Shown: positions 1 through 6,383, numbered from the stretch's first letter. The stretch: DNA of 8,183 nucleotides from an uncultured Clostridia bacterium (GCA_946623485.1 CAMORF010000092.1:1-8183), one strand, 5' to 3'. The notes: generated from the letters alone by a model not told the origin. Numbers and translations: made by a program.

Positions 1-53
1 TGTCTGTGGGAGATCATCCCGCATCCGATGATGGCAATTCTCATTTCTTTCAT
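1..53 (-). CDS. Gfo/Idh/MocA-family NAD(P)-dependent oxidoreductase, first 17 codons
   Basis: Only the N-terminus is inside the window: MKEMRIAIIGCGMISHR. The beta strand plus GCGxIS turn is the Rossmann nucleotide-binding start typical of Gfo/Idh/MocA dehydrogenases. The start at 53 is supported by AAAGGA (68-63) 9 nt upstream and a further AGGAGG at 75-70. The second ATG at 44 is less well spaced. In C-glycoside pathways a protein of this family (DgpA/CarA type) oxidises the sugar C3 hydroxyl before cleavage, which would fit this operon. Seventeen residues cannot confirm substrate or cofactor, and the catalytic Lys and His lie outside the window. Confidence 0.75.
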   Translation of the reverse strand, partial: MKEMRIAIIGCGMISHR

Positions 54-196
54 GTTGTTTGATTCCTTTCCTCCTGCTCGTTTCACATGCACATAAGGTT
101 CTGCCAGGAAATAACTCCTTATCTGACTGATCAATTTCTTTCCGTACAATCCTGATGCAGCTATTCCTGAGCAGTCCCTTGTCGATACGATCTTCT

Positions 197-1036
197 TTAC
201 CAGCCAAGAATCTTCAGATACTCGCGGCTTCTTCTCGCGCACTCCAGCGGATCCACTTCATAGTGCTCATCCTGCTCGACGATCACCCAGTTCGTGCCGG
301 CGCCAAGCCCTGCCTCCAGGATCGGCTCCCAGATCATCTGGCCGAAGCCCACCGGGCGCAGCCCGAAGTAGCCGCTGTCGCCGTCGGATGCTTCGTCATC
401 GATGCCGATCAGCTTGTACATGTTCTTGACTTCACCCTTCTTGATGTAGTCCTTCAGGTGGATCACCGGGATGCGGCCGGCATACTTCTTAATGAATCCG
501 GGGGCATCGCCTGTGGCGACATCGCACCAGCAGGTATCCAGCTCAGGCATCAGATTGTCGTGCGGGATGGATTCGAACATCACGTCATATCCCCACTTCC
601 CGTCCGCCATCTTAACGAACTCAAAGTCATGGTTGTGATACAGGAACGTCATGCCGGCATCATGGATCTTCTTTCCAACCTCATTGAGCATGGGCAGGAA
701 CTTCTGGAACCCTTCCGGGTTGACCGGACGGTATTCTTCCGCCATATAAGGCATAACCAGATACTGCACGCCGATCTTCTTGTAGTCCGCGATGACTTGA
801 TCGAGGTCTTCCATCATCTCCGCAAAGGCGACATGCGCGCTGATCGGCACAAGGCCAACCTCATCAAGCACCTCTTTCACATGCTCAGGCGTCAGTCCGT
901 AGAGCCCCGCAAGCTCCACGCCGTCATAGCCGAGTGCCTTCACCTGCTCCATTACGTTTTTGAAATTCTCCGGAGTATTCTCCAGGAGATCCCTCAGGCC
1001 ATAGACCTGAATACCAACCGGAAGCTTCTTGCTCAT
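197..1036 (-). CDS. Sugar phosphate isomerase/epimerase, IolE-like TIM barrel
   Basis: A 279-residue cytoplasmic TIM-barrel protein of the xylose-isomerase-like superfamily, close in pattern to inosose dehydratase (IolE) and 3-keto-sugar epimerase/isomerase proteins. The motifs are GIQVYGLRD at the start, DGVELAG with Glu41, LYHNHDFEF (132-140, His134 and His136), PELDTCW with Asp167, VIHLKDY with His193 and VIVEQDE with Glu254. These are the usual metal and substrate ligands. The ATG at 1036 has GAAAGGA (1050-1044) 7 nt upstream. It lies between the C-deglycosylase pair and a Gfo/Idh/MocA oxidoreductase, so it may process the released 3-keto or enediolone sugar. This is inferred from position. 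It differs clearly from the alpha subunit at 2552-1680 and has no beta partner beside it. A candidate promoter and inverted repeat upstream suggest it can be expressed apart from the alpha/beta pair. Confidence 0.85.
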   Translation of the reverse strand: MSKKLPVGIQVYGLRDLLENTPENFKNVMEQVKALGYDGVELAGLYGLTPEHVKEVLDEVGLVPISAHVAFAEMMEDLDQVIADYKKIGVQYLVMPYMAEEYRPVNPEGFQKFLPMLNEVGKKIHDAGMTFLYHNHDFEFVKMADGKWGYDVMFESIPHDNLMPELDTCWCDVATGDAPGFIKKYAGRIPVIHLKDYIKKGEVKNMYKLIGIDDEASDGDSGYFGLRPVGFGQMIWEPILEAGLGAGTNWVIVEQDEHYEVDPLECARRSREYLKILGW

Positions 1037-1043
1037 ATCAGGA

Positions 1044-1121
1044 TCCTTTCTGTTCTGTAATACTTCTCCGCATTACTGTTCCATATCTCTGTTCTGCATT
1101 ACTGTTTCGTACTTCTGTATC
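1044..1121. repeat. Degenerate 26-nt tandem repeats in the leader of the epimerase gene
   Basis: Units at 1070-1095 and 1096-1121 share GCATTACTGTT exactly and 19 of 26 positions overall. A weaker third copy (1044-1069, 15 of 26) runs into the ribosome site of the epimerase gene. The minus-strand reading is rich in ACAGTAATG and ACAGAA. The function is unknown. Confidence 0.5.
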
Positions 1122-1133
1122 GTTTCCATATCC

Positions 1134-1160
1134 ATGGGCGGAATAACTGACGCCGCCCAT
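1134..1160. promoter_or_regulatory. 27-nt inverted repeat just downstream of the epimerase promoter
   Basis: ATGGGCGG (1134-1141) and CCGCCCAT (1153-1160) are perfect 8-bp arms around an 11-nt centre. It would lie at about +10 to +37 of the predicted transcript. There is no U run after it on the minus strand, so it fits an operator or a leader hairpin better than an intrinsic terminator. Confidence 0.5.
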
Positions 1161-1176
1161 TTACGTGGATGTTTAT

Positions 1177-1205
1177 ACAATAAACCACCTTACCTCTTCC
1201 GTCAA
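1177..1205 (-). promoter_or_regulatory. Candidate sigma-A promoter for the IolE-like epimerase and oxidoreductase
   Basis: TTGACG (1205-1200) and TATTGT (1182-1177) on the minus strand are separated by the ideal 17 bp, matching the consensus at 5/6 and 4/6 positions. It starts just after the beta-subunit stop and predicts a start near 1170, giving a leader of about 130 nt before the ATG at 1036. Confidence 0.5.
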
Positions 1206-1223
1206 CAATTCTGTATCTGGCAA

Positions 1224-1667
1224 TCAGACAATCAGAAGCCGTCTTTCATTCACATGATGGCCGAACTCCGGCATGAACACCATGCTTTCCTGATCCGGGT
1301 CAAGATGATCCTGGATGATGGGAGGCATGTAAGAAGACGTAAAGCAGAAACCGTACTTCAGGTCATGATAGCCCTGGGCGAGCCCGCCCGGTTTCTTCAC
1401 CTTGAGGACTGCCGGCTTCGTAACCGCCCAGTGTGTCTGAAAATCTACCTTCATCTCATCATTCGTGAAATCTTCGCCGTTGATGTGCCAGATGATATCA
1501 TCCTTTTCAATCTTCTCCCCGTCTACGAACAGTGTGCCGGGGCGGATCTGAGAAAGGAAGATGCCTCTGTAGTAGGGAAGCCTCACCTTGAACTGGAACC
1601 CGGTGACATTGCCGTTCTCATCTTTGATATTTCTGAATCCTACAGACTGGATAACCTGTTTTTCCAT
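1224..1667 (-). CDS. C-deglycosylation enzyme beta subunit (DUF6379-type)
   Basis: This is a 147-residue, strand-rich protein with no membrane segment or signal peptide. From memory it matches the small beta subunit of C-glycoside deglycosidases (formerly DUF6379): an opening SVGFRNI, then GFQFKVRLPYYRGIFLSQI (about 23-41), DDIIWHINGED, HWA, a KPGGL turn, and YGFCFTSSYMPP. In the characterised complexes this subunit packs on the TIM-barrel alpha subunit and helps shape the active site for 3-oxo-C-glycosides. Its ribosome site GGAGGTG follows directly on the alpha-gene stop TAA, and only 12 nt separate the two genes, so they are probably translated together in fixed ratio. The family has no other established function that I know of, so this is the strongest evidence for C-glycoside cleavage in the window. 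Confidence 0.85.
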   Translation of the reverse strand: MEKQVIQSVGFRNIKDENGNVTGFQFKVRLPYYRGIFLSQIRPGTLFVDGEKIEKDDIIWHINGEDFTNDEMKVDFQTHWAVTKPAVLKVKKPGGLAQGYHDLKYGFCFTSSYMPPIIQDHLDPDQESMVFMPEFGHHVNERRLLIV

Positions 1668-1672
1668 CGTGG

Positions 1673-1682
1673 CACCTCCTTA
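1673..1682 (-). promoter_or_regulatory. Stop codon / Shine-Dalgarno overlap coupling the alpha and beta genes
   Basis: On the minus strand TAAGGAGGTG joins the alpha-subunit stop codon (TAA, 1682-1680) to a near-perfect ribosome binding site for the beta subunit at 1667. A ribosome finishing alpha would be positioned to start beta, consistent with subunits of one complex. Confidence 0.8.
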
Positions 1683-2552
1683 GTCGCCGAGCAGATTCTT
1701 CAGCATGATATGCTGTTTCCTCAGAGTCTGTCCTACTTCATAGCCCTCATCATACTTATCCGCGCCCTCATACTCGCTCAGCAGATAGCCGTCATAGCCA
1801 TTATCCTGCATCACCTTGATGATCTCCGGATACGGAATCGTGGTTTCCTGGAAGTCATCACTCATATTGATGAACTTCGCATGGCAGCAGTAGACATACG
1901 GCAGAAGCGGGATAATGTCCTCTGGCTTATTGGGCGTATAGTTCGGATCTCTCCACTCTCCCTCAGCGAATTCGGTACGGAAGACGGAGAAGTCAATGTT
2001 CAGGCCGAAGTTCTTCGTTCCGGTCTCCTTGATGAAATCAACGAAATCCGTGACCAGCTTACCCTTCAGGTTGGACGGGGTGTGGATCTCCGGGCACATC
2101 TTGATTCCAAGCTCCTCCGCCAGGGGAAGCGCGCCGCGAATGATCTCTCTCCAGTTCAGAACCGGCTCCAGGAGATCATTGATGACCGGCATCTTTGTCC
2201 TCATGACAGTAAAACCAAGGCGATGGGCAAGCCGGATATCTCTCTTGAGCATCTCCACGGATTCTTCCGTCGTAAGGTCCCGGTCTCCCAGCACATGGGA
2301 ATCAATCCAGTTGCCGTATTCCACCGGTACCACTTCATATTTATCGCAAAGCCTGAACCAGTTCTCTACCCATTCATCTGTCGGATACGGATAATTCTCG
2401 ATGTGCGTGTTCGCAAGGATCTCGATTCCATGCGCGCCCATGTCATGAACATCTTCAAAGCAGTCCTCCAGCGTCTTGGTCAGCCCGAACTCCGCGGAAT
2501 AGCTGTACAGAGCCACGCCACGCTTGGGGCCTTTTCTGTCATACTTGTACAT
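1680..2552 (-). CDS. Xylose-isomerase-like TIM-barrel protein, putative C-glycoside deglycosidase alpha subunit
   Basis: The protein belongs to the sugar phosphate isomerase/epimerase (AP endonuclease 2-like) TIM-barrel superfamily. A divalent-metal site is readable: Glu155 and His157 in CPEIHTPS, Asp187 in LNIDFS, His224 in CCHAKF and Glu260 in LLSEYEG, at the ends of successive barrel strands. It is followed by a C-deglycosylation beta-type gene, and the two are tightly coupled. That pairing is how the CarBC, DgpBC and DfgAB complexes are arranged, so I infer it is the catalytic alpha subunit, cleaving 3-oxo-C-glycosides in the cytoplasm. I start it at the ATG at 2552 (290 residues) because AAGGAG (2567-2562) lies 9 nt upstream. 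A GTG at 2591 would add 13 non-conserved residues and run into the repeat array. A role as an ordinary sugar isomerase, or as a lyase of 3-keto O-glycosides, remains open. Confidence 0.8.
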   Translation of the reverse strand: MYKYDRKGPKRGVALYSYSAEFGLTKTLEDCFEDVHDMGAHGIEILANTHIENYPYPTDEWVENWFRLCDKYEVVPVEYGNWIDSHVLGDRDLTTEESVEMLKRDIRLAHRLGFTVMRTKMPVINDLLEPVLNWREIIRGALPLAEELGIKMCPEIHTPSNLKGKLVTDFVDFIKETGTKNFGLNIDFSVFRTEFAEGEWRDPNYTPNKPEDIIPLLPYVYCCHAKFINMSDDFQETTIPYPEIIKVMQDNGYDGYLLSEYEGADKYDEGYEVGQTLRKQHIMLKNLLGD

Positions 2553-2572
2553 AACCAGTCTCTCCTTTTTAT

Positions 2573-2659
2573 GATCTTCAAGATCTGACACAATTCCTTA
2601 GGATCTCACACAATCCTCAGAATCTGACTCGATCCTCAGAATCTGACTCGATTCTTAGA
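2573..2659. repeat. Array of five phased short palindromes upstream of the C-deglycosylase alpha gene
   Basis: Four imperfect tandem units of 19-20 nt occupy 2583-2602, 2603-2621, 2622-2640 and 2641-2659. Examples are ATCTGACTCGATCCTCAGA and ATCTGACTCGATTCTTAGA. Each unit holds an 11-12-bp near-palindrome of the type ATYCTNAGRAT. A fifth core, GATCTTCAAGATC (2573-2585), continues the same spacing towards the gene. The array ends about 20 nt upstream of the ATG at 2552 and adjoins the ribosome site. The spacing of roughly two helical turns suits repeated binding of one regulator to one face of the DNA. The role is inferred. Confidence 0.7.
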
Positions 2660-2704
2660 ATTCTACTCAAACAATAAAACCTGACACGTTTGTAATCCCT
2701 GGAA

Positions 2705-2746
2705 GCTGCCACAATTCCATCCATGCATCATTCCTCTTGTGACAGC
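2705..2746 (-). other. Long inverted repeat between the symporter and alpha-subunit genes
   Basis: GCTGCCACAA (2705-2714) and TTGTGACAGC (2737-2746) form a 10-bp stem with one mismatch, which becomes a G-U pair in the minus-strand transcript. The 22-nt loop contains ATGCAT. No U run follows, so it is a poor intrinsic terminator; it could be an mRNA-stability or processing structure. The other parts of the 303-nt gap 2553-2855 are the palindrome array (2573-2659) and about 110 nt next to the symporter stop, in which I see no gene and no clear promoter. Confidence 0.4.
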
Positions 2747-2855
2747 CCCTTATCCATTCAGCGTCCCGGGAAATGATTCTGCTGCCCTTGCCTAAGTCTC
2801 ACAGACGCCGCGGCACGGCTTGCGCAATCATCTTCGGAACGCTGAAGCAATGTCA

Positions 2856-4262
2856 TTATTTATCCCATTTATGCTTGCCTGCTTCCAGGTCTTCACGGAT
2901 CTCAGCGACACGCTTATCGGAAAGCTTGTACCAGATCAGCGGGATGCAGGAAACGAGTGCAAGGATTGCGGGCAGCATGTTGACCATGAAGTTGATTCCC
3001 ATCTTCGCGGAAGCTGTCTGCTCAACATTCGGGACATACCCGACTGCTTCCAGGAGCAGGATGACCGGCGCGCAGATCGCGGTCGCAAGCTTCACGCCGA
3101 AGCTCAGCATGGAAGCCGCAAGGCCTTCCTGGCGCTTTCCAAGCTTCCAGTCGCCGTACTCCAGAGAATCGCCGACCATACCGTAGCAGATTGCCGGAGC
3201 GCCGAATCCAAGAGAGCCGATGAAGGAGGCGCCAATCAGGAATACCGGGTTGCTGGTCGGGTTGAGGAACAGTGCGACAAATCCACCGGCCATGACCAGG
3301 TTCATGATGATCATGTAGTTCTTCTTGCCAAATACCTTGGTGCCCCACGGTACGGTAAGGGTTCCGACGAGCTGTCCGACCGTCATCGCGGTAAACATGG
3401 TCGCGATGTACTGCGGGCCGCCGACAACATAGATGACGTGATAAACAAGGATTCCGTAACGGCCGGTAACGCAGATGGTTCCGATGACCGTTGCGATGAC
3501 AACAACCAGAAGCTGGTCATTCTTAACCAGATCCCTCATGTTTCCAAGGAAGGTGGTCTTCTGCGCAGGCGCGCTTCCATGCAGGTGATCGGTATAGGTT
3601 TCCTTACAGATCATTGCGCAGATCCAGAAGATCGGGATCAGTACCAGGGAGAAGATCACGGTTGCAACAAAATAACCGTGTCCGTCTGCCATCGGCTGGC
3701 CTTCTGCGTTCACAGCAGAGCTGAAACGGAGGATCAGCGGCATGGCAACCATCGACAGGATAATGCCGATAATAGAAGCGCCGGTACTGCGCGCGGTAGC
3801 AAGCAGCTGGCGTACTCTGGAATCAACAGCAATCACATTCAGCAGAGCCTGATATGCGATGGAGCAAGCCGTATATGCCATACCGGCACCGATATAACAG
3901 ACACCGCAAAGCACTGCCTTCATCACACCCTGCACCGGGAATACGGTAAATGTCAGGATATTGAATATTGCCAAAACAGGCGGCGCGAACATCAGGTAGG
4001 GGCGGAATTTTCCCCATCTTGTCCTTGTCTTATCGGCGATCTGTCCCATCATCGGGTCATTGATCGCATCCCAGATTCTTGCGATCAGTACGATAGTAGA
4101 GATCGCGGCTCCCGTCAGACCGACAACATCTGTGTAGAAGATATTCAGATAGTTGTTGATCATGTACCAGCTCATCTGACATCCGACCTCGCCGAGGCCG
4201 TATCCCACCAGGAGCTTCGGGCTGGCTTTTTCCTTCCCGACAGCATTTGCATTTGCAGCCAT
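2856..4262 (-). CDS. GPH-family glycoside/pentoside/hexuronide:cation symporter (MelB/XynP-like)
   Basis: This is an inner-membrane secondary transporter of the major facilitator fold, likely importing an oligosaccharide or glycoside with Na+ or H+. It has 468 residues, usual for the family, and about twelve hydrophobic segments. The GPH hallmarks are present: ARIWDAINDPMMGQIADKT (61-79) followed by WGKFRPYL (83-90) in the first half, and GDSLEYGDWKLGKRQEG (364-380) before the motif SFGVKLA in the second half. The ends are hydrophilic: MAANANAVGKEKASPK at the start and a charged tail EIREDLEAGKHKWDK. The ATG at 4262 has GGGAGGA (4278-4272) about 10 nt upstream. It sits between GH43, from which it is separated by a terminator, and the putative C-deglycosylase genes, so it may carry the substrate of either. 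Similar transporters beside GH43/GH3 are often xyloside importers; that assignment is inferred from context. Confidence 0.94.
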   Translation of the reverse strand: MAANANAVGKEKASPKLLVGYGLGEVGCQMSWYMINNYLNIFYTDVVGLTGAAISTIVLIARIWDAINDPMMGQIADKTRTRWGKFRPYLMFAPPVLAIFNILTFTVFPVQGVMKAVLCGVCYIGAGMAYTACSIAYQALLNVIAVDSRVRQLLATARSTGASIIGIILSMVAMPLILRFSSAVNAEGQPMADGHGYFVATVIFSLVLIPIFWICAMICKETYTDHLHGSAPAQKTTFLGNMRDLVKNDQLLVVVIATVIGTICVTGRYGILVYHVIYVVGGPQYIATMFTAMTVGQLVGTLTVPWGTKVFGKKNYMIIMNLVMAGGFVALFLNPTSNPVFLIGASFIGSLGFGAPAICYGMVGDSLEYGDWKLGKRQEGLAASMLSFGVKLATAICAPVILLLEAVGYVPNVEQTASAKMGINFMVNMLPAILALVSCIPLIWYKLSDKRVAEIREDLEAGKHKWDK

Positions 4263-4339
4263 TTACAAGATTCCTCCCTTCTGGAAAACACAACAGCAGT
4301 ACATACACACTTTTTTGCGTTCATTATCCCTTGGCTTGC

Positions 4340-4367
4340 AGAATAACGATCCGCATTCACTTGTCTA
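4340..4367 (-). promoter_or_regulatory. Candidate proximal promoter of the symporter gene
   Basis: TAGACA (4367-4362) and TATTCT (4345-4340) on the minus strand, 16 bp apart, match the sigma-A consensus at 5/6 and 4/6 positions. The predicted start near 4333 gives a leader of about 70 nt before the ATG at 4262. Confidence 0.4.
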
Positions 4368-4378
4368 ATTATCTCCGA

Positions 4379-4403
4379 TCATTGCAAATCCGGATAGCAA
4401 TGA
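4379..4403. promoter_or_regulatory. 25-nt palindrome upstream of the symporter promoter
   Basis: TCATTGC (4379-4385) and GCAATGA (4397-4403) are perfect 7-bp arms flanking a central ATCCGGAT palindrome, which sits one base off centre. It lies just upstream of the proximal -35, at about -58 from the predicted start, where an activator would bind. It is also downstream of the distal -10. The rest of this 322-nt gap (4263-4584) shows only the ribosome site, the two candidate promoters and the GH43 terminator; no gene is visible. Confidence 0.4.
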
Positions 4404-4469
4404 GCCGTCACAATCCATTTCATCTCTTGCATTTCGAAAAAGCAGGGCGGTTTATTTTGCAACAGATGA

Positions 4470-4500
4470 ATTATATTTATTGCACATTTTGCGCACACAA
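4470..4500 (-). promoter_or_regulatory. Candidate distal promoter of the symporter gene, with a palindrome in its spacer
   Basis: On the minus strand there is a perfect TATAAT (4475-4470), with a weak TTGTGT (4500-4495) 19 bp upstream, longer than the ideal spacing. The spacer holds TGCGCAAAATGTGCA (4495-4481), an inverted repeat of TGYGCA half-sites that could be bound by a repressor. The symporter ATG is about 200 nt downstream. Confidence 0.4.
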
Positions 4501-4528
4501 CGATATTCCGGGGCGAAACATAAATAAT

Positions 4529-4558
4529 GTGGGGGCAAAAGCACCTTTTTGCCCCCAC
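4529..4558 (-). terminator. Intrinsic terminator after GH43
   Basis: A perfect 12-bp inverted repeat, GTGGGGGCAAAA (4529-4540) and TTTTGCCCCCAC (4547-4558), with a 6-nt loop. It begins 26 nt past the GH43 stop. On the minus strand the hairpin is followed by ATTATTTATG, a moderate U-rich run. The A/T pairs at the loop side make it close to symmetrical. It should end the GH3-GH43 transcript and leave the symporter to its own promoter. Confidence 0.8.
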
Positions 4559-4584
4559 TGTTATGATATATGACAGCTCCGATC

Positions 4585-6213
4585 TTACAGATCCTGGTAA
4601 TCAGTCCACGCAAAATGGGCCTGGTTTCCGCTCTCGCCTCCATTCGAGGTTGCGAAGATACCGAGAACCTCTCCGGTCATGCACCCTACCTTCTCCGGGT
4701 TGATGAGCAATCCGTCCGCCTCGCACAGCAGCGTCAGATTGGCCTCATCGGGTCCGAAGGAGAAGCGGTACGCGTTCTGCTCCAGCTCCATCTCAAGCAC
4801 AACCTCCCCGCCGTCCCATTCCCTGGACGCAAGCACCTTGCGGTTTGTGACGCTGGTAAAGCCCGGCAGGTAAGGCGGCACCTCGAATTCAGAAGTATAC
4901 AGCGAAAGCTGCACGACACGCTTCCCGCCGTCATTTGCAATCTCCAGGTGCATCTGATGGTTCATCGCCTGGACGATCGCGATGCCCGCGCTTTCATTTT
5001 CCTCCGGGACAAACTGCATCGCTGCCCGGAACCTGCAATGGGGCTGACGCCTGCGGCGCGCAAGGAATGCCGCGTAGTTCCTGTCTGAATGCTCCTTGGC
5101 ATCCATTGACATGGGCTGAAGCGGCTCAGCCAGCTTCTGGGGAAGGCAGGCAATCGAGATTCCCGGGTGCGTGAACGACCAGAACGGCCTGACCGGCTTC
5201 CCCCAGAAACTCCACTGCAGGCCGAATTCCCCGTCTGCAAAATCATCCATCCCCGGCGCGCTGTCATATGCAGTCCATGGCAGGCTCTCCGGGGCAGGAT
5301 ATTCCCACTCCACCTTGCCGGTCTCAGGGGAAAAGAGAGGCCACTCTTCTTCCCAGACGACTGGAACGATATAGGTTTCGCGGCCCAGGTTCTTGCTGGC
5401 TGCCCCGATCAGGCGGGAAGCAAGAAACACCGCGTACCAGCTTCCGTCCGGAAGGTCCACCAGATCCGCGTGCCCCGCGTTCTGGATCAGGGCACGCTTG
5501 CCCATATGGCGCACTGTCAGGACCGGATTGCCCCGGAATCCCTCATAAGGCCCCAGGACGCTGCGGCTGCGGGCAATGGTCGCGGAATGATACTGTTCCG
5601 TGCCGCCCTCCGCAATCAGAAGGTAATACCAATCCCCGATATGGTAAATGTGCGGTGCTTCCGGAGACGCGACGCCTGCCATGGCACCGCCCCACAGCGC
5701 GACAGGCTCTCCCACGAGGCAAAACTTTTCAATGTCATACTCCGCTGCCCAGATTCCCTGCCGCATGCCGCCTTTCCCGTCAGGCCAGACATTGCCGGTT
5801 CCCATGATGTAGCACCTGTCATGATGGTCGAAGAAGAAGGAAGCGTCGATTCCCGGAACGTCCGTCAGCCAGTGGGGCTGTGACCAGGGACCCGCCGGAT
5901 CCTTCGCGGTCACGATAAAGTTTCCTTTGTCCGCGAAGTTACAGTTGATGATATAAAATGTTCCTTTATGATACCGGATCGTCGGTGCCATCACGCCGCC
6001 GACGCCGGAATTCTTCTCAACATGAAACCCGTTCTCAGGTGTCATGACATAGCATACCTGCTCCCAGTTGGCCAGGTCCTTGCTGTGGAAAAGCGGAATC
6101 CCCGGGCACAGCTCAAAGCTGGAGCATACGAGATAAAAATCATCCCCTACCCTGCAGATGGATGGATCCGGATAAAAGCCCGGGATAATGGGGTTGGTTA
6201 ATACATGTTTCAT
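4585..6213 (-). CDS. Glycoside hydrolase family 43 beta-xylosidase / alpha-L-arabinofuranosidase, SXA type
   Basis: This is an inverting exo-glycosidase of the Selenomonas SXA/XynB type, expected to release xylose or arabinose from short xylo-oligosaccharides or decorated glycosides. I start it at the ATG at 6213 because an AAGGAGGA site (6228-6221) lies 7 nt upstream. A TTG 24 nt further out is in frame but would precede that site. The product is 542 residues, normal for the subfamily. The catalytic triad is visible: Asp16 in GFYPDPS (base), Asp123 in GIDASFFFD (pKa modulator) and Glu185 in ASPEAPHIY (acid). The five-bladed propeller covers about residues 1-310. The rest is a concanavalin-like beta-sandwich ending in HFAWTDYQDL, which in SXA closes the active site. 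There is no signal peptide, so it should act in the cytoplasm on imported sugars. It follows GH3 on the same strand and is closed by a strong hairpin. The xylosidase/arabinosidase split is unresolved. Confidence 0.95.
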   Translation of the reverse strand: MKHVLTNPIIPGFYPDPSICRVGDDFYLVCSSFELCPGIPLFHSKDLANWEQVCYVMTPENGFHVEKNSGVGGVMAPTIRYHKGTFYIINCNFADKGNFIVTAKDPAGPWSQPHWLTDVPGIDASFFFDHHDRCYIMGTGNVWPDGKGGMRQGIWAAEYDIEKFCLVGEPVALWGGAMAGVASPEAPHIYHIGDWYYLLIAEGGTEQYHSATIARSRSVLGPYEGFRGNPVLTVRHMGKRALIQNAGHADLVDLPDGSWYAVFLASRLIGAASKNLGRETYIVPVVWEEEWPLFSPETGKVEWEYPAPESLPWTAYDSAPGMDDFADGEFGLQWSFWGKPVRPFWSFTHPGISIACLPQKLAEPLQPMSMDAKEHSDRNYAAFLARRRRQPHCRFRAAMQFVPEENESAGIAIVQAMNHQMHLEIANDGGKRVVQLSLYTSEFEVPPYLPGFTSVTNRKVLASREWDGGEVVLEMELEQNAYRFSFGPDEANLTLLCEADGLLINPEKVGCMTGEVLGIFATSNGGESGNQAHFAWTDYQDL

Positions 6214-6220
6214 GCTGCTG

Positions 6221-6228
6221 TCCTCCTT
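6221..6228 (-). promoter_or_regulatory. Shine-Dalgarno site fixing the GH43 start
   Basis: AAGGAGGA on the minus strand, 7 nt before the ATG at 6213. It decides against the upstream in-frame TTG start (6237), whose first codons would overlap this site. Confidence 0.85.
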
Positions 6229-6257
6229 GTTTGTCAATCAGTTACGAGCTGCTCAAT

Positions 6258-6383
6258 AATAGCTGCTCAGGATTTCGCAGAATTGTTCTTCGAGACTGCG
6301 GGGCAGGATGATGGCACATAGCAGGCTATGTGAGGACCTGCCCTGCAGAATCGTAAAAAAGGCAAGAAAGATGAGCAGTTATT
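6258..6383. repeat. 126-nt imperfect palindromic element with terminal inverted repeats in the GH3-GH43 gap
   Basis: The ends are AATAGCTGCTCA (6258-6269) and TGAGCAGTTATT (6372-6383), 12-bp inverted repeats with one mismatch. Nested inside are CTGCGGGGCAGG (6296-6307) with CCTGCCCTGCAG (6337-6348), again one mismatch, and CACATAG (6315-6321) with CTATGTG (6326-6332) around a CAGG loop. Both mismatches become G-U pairs if the plus strand is transcribed, but A-C mismatches on the minus strand. A second copy of AGCTGCTCA stands at 6247-6255. It has no coding capacity. It may be an interspersed palindromic repeat (REP or MITE type) or a structured RNA. Confidence 0.5.

Noticed and set aside
54..196. 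Terminator or promoter between the epimerase and oxidoreductase genes
   Set aside because: No stem with a U run and no well-spaced -35/-10 pair is visible. Only ribosome-site sequence near 63-75 is clear, so the two genes are probably cotranscribed.
155..1060. 301-codon plus-strand open frame
   Set aside because: It covers the IolE-like gene exactly in antisense. The minus-strand protein has conserved motifs and a ribosome site; this one has neither.
1029..2588. 519-codon plus-strand open frame
   Set aside because: It is antisense to the alpha and beta genes and the gap after them. Its translation shows no family motif, it lacks a convincing ribosome site, and the minus-strand genes are clearly real. 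It is a codon-bias shadow.
2583..2659. CRISPR array
   Set aside because: The 19-20-nt units are contiguous with no spacers, and each is an imperfect palindrome. This fits operator-like repeats, not repeat-spacer architecture.
2820..4346. 508-codon plus-strand open frame
   Set aside because: It is antisense to the GPH symporter. The translation is rich in His, Asp and Arg, as expected from the reverse complement of membrane-protein codons, and has no recognisable domain.
4428..4444. CcpA cre site at the TTCGAA-centred palindrome
   Set aside because: TGCATTTCGAAAAAGCA is palindrome-like, but it is 17 nt long with spacing that does not fit the 14-nt cre consensus.
5167..5883. 238-codon and other plus-strand frames within GH43
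   Set aside because: They are antisense to a gene with an intact catalytic triad and full-length domain layout. No independent signals are visible.
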